Part shown: piece after piece, positions 33,164 to 35,272 of the stretch | Numbering within the stretch: the first letter of the stretch is position 1 | Layout of the letters: every line of letters starts with the position of its first letter | Source: Nostoc mirabile CHAB5784 | GTDB taxonomy: Bacteria > Cyanobacteriota > Cyanobacteriia > Cyanobacteriales > Nostocaceae | Reading direction: 5' to 3' | NCBI RefSeq assembly: GCF_020829645.1 | Contig: NZ_JAIVFS010000089.1 | Span: forward strand, 1 to 35,272 | DNA: 35,272 nucleotides | Program-made: the position numbers and the translations under genes | The notes under the pieces: model-generated | Seen by the model: the letters and a program-made list of their open reading frames with translations, nothing else | What the model was told of the DNA's origin: nothing | Databases searched by the model: none

Positions 33164-33795
33164 AATAATGCCATCATTGGTAAAATACTTATTGCTCCTA
33201 AGTTAAGTTCTTTTGGAGCATCAGCTAATTTAATTATCTTATTCAACAAAAGACTAGCAAATAACAAAGGTATGCACCATCCGTCACTCATATATATTAA
33301 AGTAATGAATGTGATTATTAATATTCCTTTGTTGAATAAAGAGGGCATTACATTGTATACAGCAATATAAATATCCATAATAGAATTGAATATTAAGTAT
33401 GCTATTAAAGATAAACTAAAGCTAACCCCAATAATCCCTATGTTTTCTACATCATTAAACTTAACATTTAATGAAGTTAGATTGCTAGCTAATGCACTTT
33501 TGCTACCTTGAATGGTTAGAAATATTGTTAATCCTAATACTCCCCTTACTCCATCAGCAAACGCTTTTCTGCTAATGATAGTGTGGGGTTTATCATAATC
33601 TTCTTCTATAGCTTTGCATACTACAGATGTAGGCAAACCCCACATAATTGAAGATAAACATCCTGCAAAGAATCCTTGGGCTATTTCTACCCCATTATGA
33701 AATGTATTAATTTGAGGCTTTTTAATATATACTTCTTTTTCTGTAAATGTTTTTAGTAAATTACTAGAAAACATACAGGAAGTTACTACAAACAT
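33160..33795 (-). CDS. Multi-span membrane protein, probably 5'-truncated
   Basis: From the first ATG it has 211 residues with about four spans, including AQGFFAGCLSSIMWGLPTS and VSFSLSLIAYLIFNSIMDIY. I know no family. The frame stays open upstream to 34017, and the extra 74 codons read as protein (VVKLLILILGVWIVLIIK, then LISSGLLAILATNLPINQ). That stretch has no ATG, GTG or TTG and no ribosome binding site, so the gene seems to have lost its start or suffered a frameshift near 34018. Base composition is more A/T rich than the neighbours, with few HIP1 sites, which may mean later acquisition. Confidence 0.55.
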   Translation of the reverse strand: MFVVTSCMFSSNLLKTFTEKEVYIKKPQINTFHNGVEIAQGFFAGCLSSIMWGLPTSVVCKAIEEDYDKPHTIISRKAFADGVRGVLGLTIFLTIQGSKSALASNLTSLNVKFNDVENIGIIGVSFSLSLIAYLIFNSIMDIYIAVYNVMPSLFNKGILIITFITLIYMSDGWCIPLLFASLLLNKIIKLADAPKELNLGAISILPMMALF

Positions 33796-34271
33796 GGGTT
33801 GATTGATTGGTAAATTTGTAGCGAGGATTGCTAATAAACCTGACGAAATTAGAGAAAGTATTCCTAATTTATGGTTTTTAGTTTTAATTATTAAAACTAT
33901 CCATACTCCTAGTATTAGAATCAGTAACTTTACTACAGTGTGATTGAGTAATGCAATATTTTGAGATGCAAGTAAATTAATTAGTTTTTCGTATGAGATT
34001 ACTAAAGTTTTACTTGGCTACTAGGATAATTAACGAGCGCATAGACAGTGGTGATGGCAAGTTCGATAAATTTAGCCTGATGCAATATCTGTGAATATTG
34101 CTCAACGAGTTATTTGGCTTCTGACTTTTCACGGTATCTGGAAAACCTCTCTCTAAATCTCTCTCCTAAGAGGAGAGAGACTTTGAATTTTCCCTCTTCC
34201 CGCACTTCGTGCCGCTACGCGAACGGAGGGAAGGGGGTTAAGGAGTTAGGTTTTTGGTGGCTTTTCCACGT
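33796..34271. other. Relic N-terminal frame and dispersed repeat
   Basis: 33796-34017 is the open, protein-like upstream extension of the neighbouring membrane gene. 34140-34250 holds a dispersed Nostoc-type repeat: CTCTCTCCTAAGAGGAGAGAG hairpin, TTTGAATTTTCCCTC and CGCTACGCGAACGGAGGG. No further gene is seen. Confidence 0.55.
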
Positions 34272-34940
34272 TCATGATGGCTGTGCATCCTGTACTGGAT
34301 GCTGCCCATAATATGGCAAAGCCTCTGACCAATTAGGAAATTTGCCCTCTTGCCAATCGAGATTAGCTAATTCCAAAATACTTGTCACCGTTGCTGCTAA
34401 ACCAGATTGAGCTTGAATCAACTGATAATTAGTGTTCCAATTCGCTAAGGTTTCCTGCCATGCTTCTGGTGTCAACACTCTATCTGACAAACACACTCTT
34501 AGTTTAGAAACATCTGGCTCAAACTGATAAATAGCAGCAAAAATTTGACCTCGTTGTGCTGGCATTTCCACAGCAATAGTTTTGGGATTTTGACTTTTGC
34601 CTGCTTCTGACCAAGCTACCGCAGCCAAAGTTGAAATCGCAAATACAGGAATATCTAACTGTTGCCCTAAAGTGCGAGCAGTTACAACGCCAATCCGAGT
34701 TCCCGTAAAGCCGCCAGGCCCTTTTGCAACTGCGATAAAGGACAAATCTGCCCAAGTTTGCGGTTTGATAAATTCAATTAAATATTGATGCACTAAGCTA
34801 GATAAATCACGCCCCAAATTCCAAATTTTAGAGCGATTTTCACCAGCAAAGTTACTAATTGCCAAACCTAATTCTGGTGTGGTAGTATGTAGTGCCAAAG
34901 CATATTTATTTATTGCAAAGTCTTCTAGTTCCGTTATCAA
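34272..34940 (-). CDS. tsaB: tRNA threonylcarbamoyladenosine biosynthesis protein TsaB
   Basis: The 222-residue protein of the ASKHA fold has LALHTTTPELGLAISN at the start and the TsaB signature AVAKGPGGFTGTRIGV (about 70-85), followed by ARTLGQQLDIPVFAISTL. TsaB pairs with TsaD and TsaE to make the t6A modification at position 37 of tRNAs reading ANN codons. It lacks the metal-binding residues of TsaD, as expected. The start codon is TTG, with no nearby ATG in frame that would keep the first beta strand. The 3' end reaches into a dispersed repeat region. Confidence 0.9.
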   Translation of the reverse strand: MITELEDFAINKYALALHTTTPELGLAISNFAGENRSKIWNLGRDLSSLVHQYLIEFIKPQTWADLSFIAVAKGPGGFTGTRIGVVTARTLGQQLDIPVFAISTLAAVAWSEAGKSQNPKTIAVEMPAQRGQIFAAIYQFEPDVSKLRVCLSDRVLTPEAWQETLANWNTNYQLIQAQSGLAATVTSILELANLDWQEGKFPNWSEALPYYGQHPVQDAQPS

Positions 34941-35272
34941 AGTTACTTAAAATATCTATTTTTATAGAGTTAAGGTGATTTATTTAAGCATATAACATAG
35001 CGGTTCTTAATTGAATAGACTACGGACAAAAGTCTCAGGGCAAAGGTTTTGCTGTTTCAACAAAATCAGAATGCGATGGCGCAAGCGCCCGCCGTAGGCG
35101 ATCGCAAATATTCGCTTGCTGTTCACTCTCTAAAAGCGATCGCGGCTAGCGCTCTTTTATGTCTCTGGTGAGAGAAAAATGCTCTGATTTGCTGAGATTT
35201 TTGAAATTCCTTGAAGACTGTGAACAATACAGGCGCTGCTATGTCGGAAATATTGAGAAGTAATCAAATATA
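34941..35272. other. Intergenic sequence to the window edge
   Basis: It has palindromic repeat pieces (GCGCAAGCGCCCGCCGTAGGCGATCGC type near 35075-35105), two further HIP1-like sites, and no supported gene. An ATG at 35241 opens a frame that runs off the window, too short to judge. Confidence 0.4.

Noticed and set aside
35241..35272. ATG opening a frame at the right edge
   Set aside because: Ten codons are too few to judge, and the ribosome binding site is weak.

Overview
The window looks like chromosome of a filamentous, probably heterocyst-forming cyanobacterium of the Nostoc/Anabaena kind. The evidence is the very frequent GCGATCGC octamer (HIP1), a MenG-type phylloquinone methyltransferase, the cyanobacterial Rubisco assembly factor Raf1, DUF4079 and cyanobacterial DUF445 proteins, and many heptanucleotide repeats and small palindromic elements between genes. 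No rRNA, tRNA or CRISPR array was recognised. The calls come from reading translations and motifs; no database search was run.

Layout: 1-5.2 kb holds a possible transposase tail, a DUF445 membrane protein, menG, a receiver-GAF response regulator and raf1 with a strong terminator. 5.2-6.7 kb is a gene graveyard: a 108-bp repeat element, a 21-bp minisatellite, a frameshifted ChrR-like anti-sigma gene and a PPC-like fragment. 6.7-10.5 kb holds aqpZ, three hairpin elements and a UvrD-type helicase whose frame has absorbed an intergenic-type repeat. 10.6-15 kb has a second 21-bp minisatellite, a GNAT acetyltransferase, DUF1345 and DUF1499 proteins, a class V aminotransferase, a 155-bp MITE-like element and a third 21-bp minisatellite. 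15-19.3 kb has two unlisted single-span small proteins beside a large membrane protein, a 62-bp tandem repeat, a third small membrane ORF and an EamA transporter.

19.5-23 kb is a compact same-strand cluster: exported protein, DUF4079 membrane protein, histidine kinase and OmpR-type regulator, closed by a hairpin. 23.8-29 kb carries a small membrane protein, a PotA-like ATPase, a serine beta-lactamase-like hydrolase and penicillin-binding protein 2. 29.1-31.3 kb is a type II restriction-modification system: an Xre-type controller overlapping a candidate endonuclease gene, convergent with a cytosine-5 methyltransferase. Related TTTGAATAC half-sites stand in front of both transcription units, which suggests that the controller coordinates them. 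31.3-35 kb has a VanY/LdcB-type carboxypeptidase, an AEC transporter, a membrane ORF that seems to have lost its 5' end, and tsaB.

The most interesting items are the controller-operator arrangement around an endonuclease I cannot assign to a family, the recurrence of minisatellites with a 21-bp unit (two of them homologous in opposite orientation), the paired MITE-like elements, the decayed anti-sigma gene, and the short membrane-protein genes next to the CreD-like protein.
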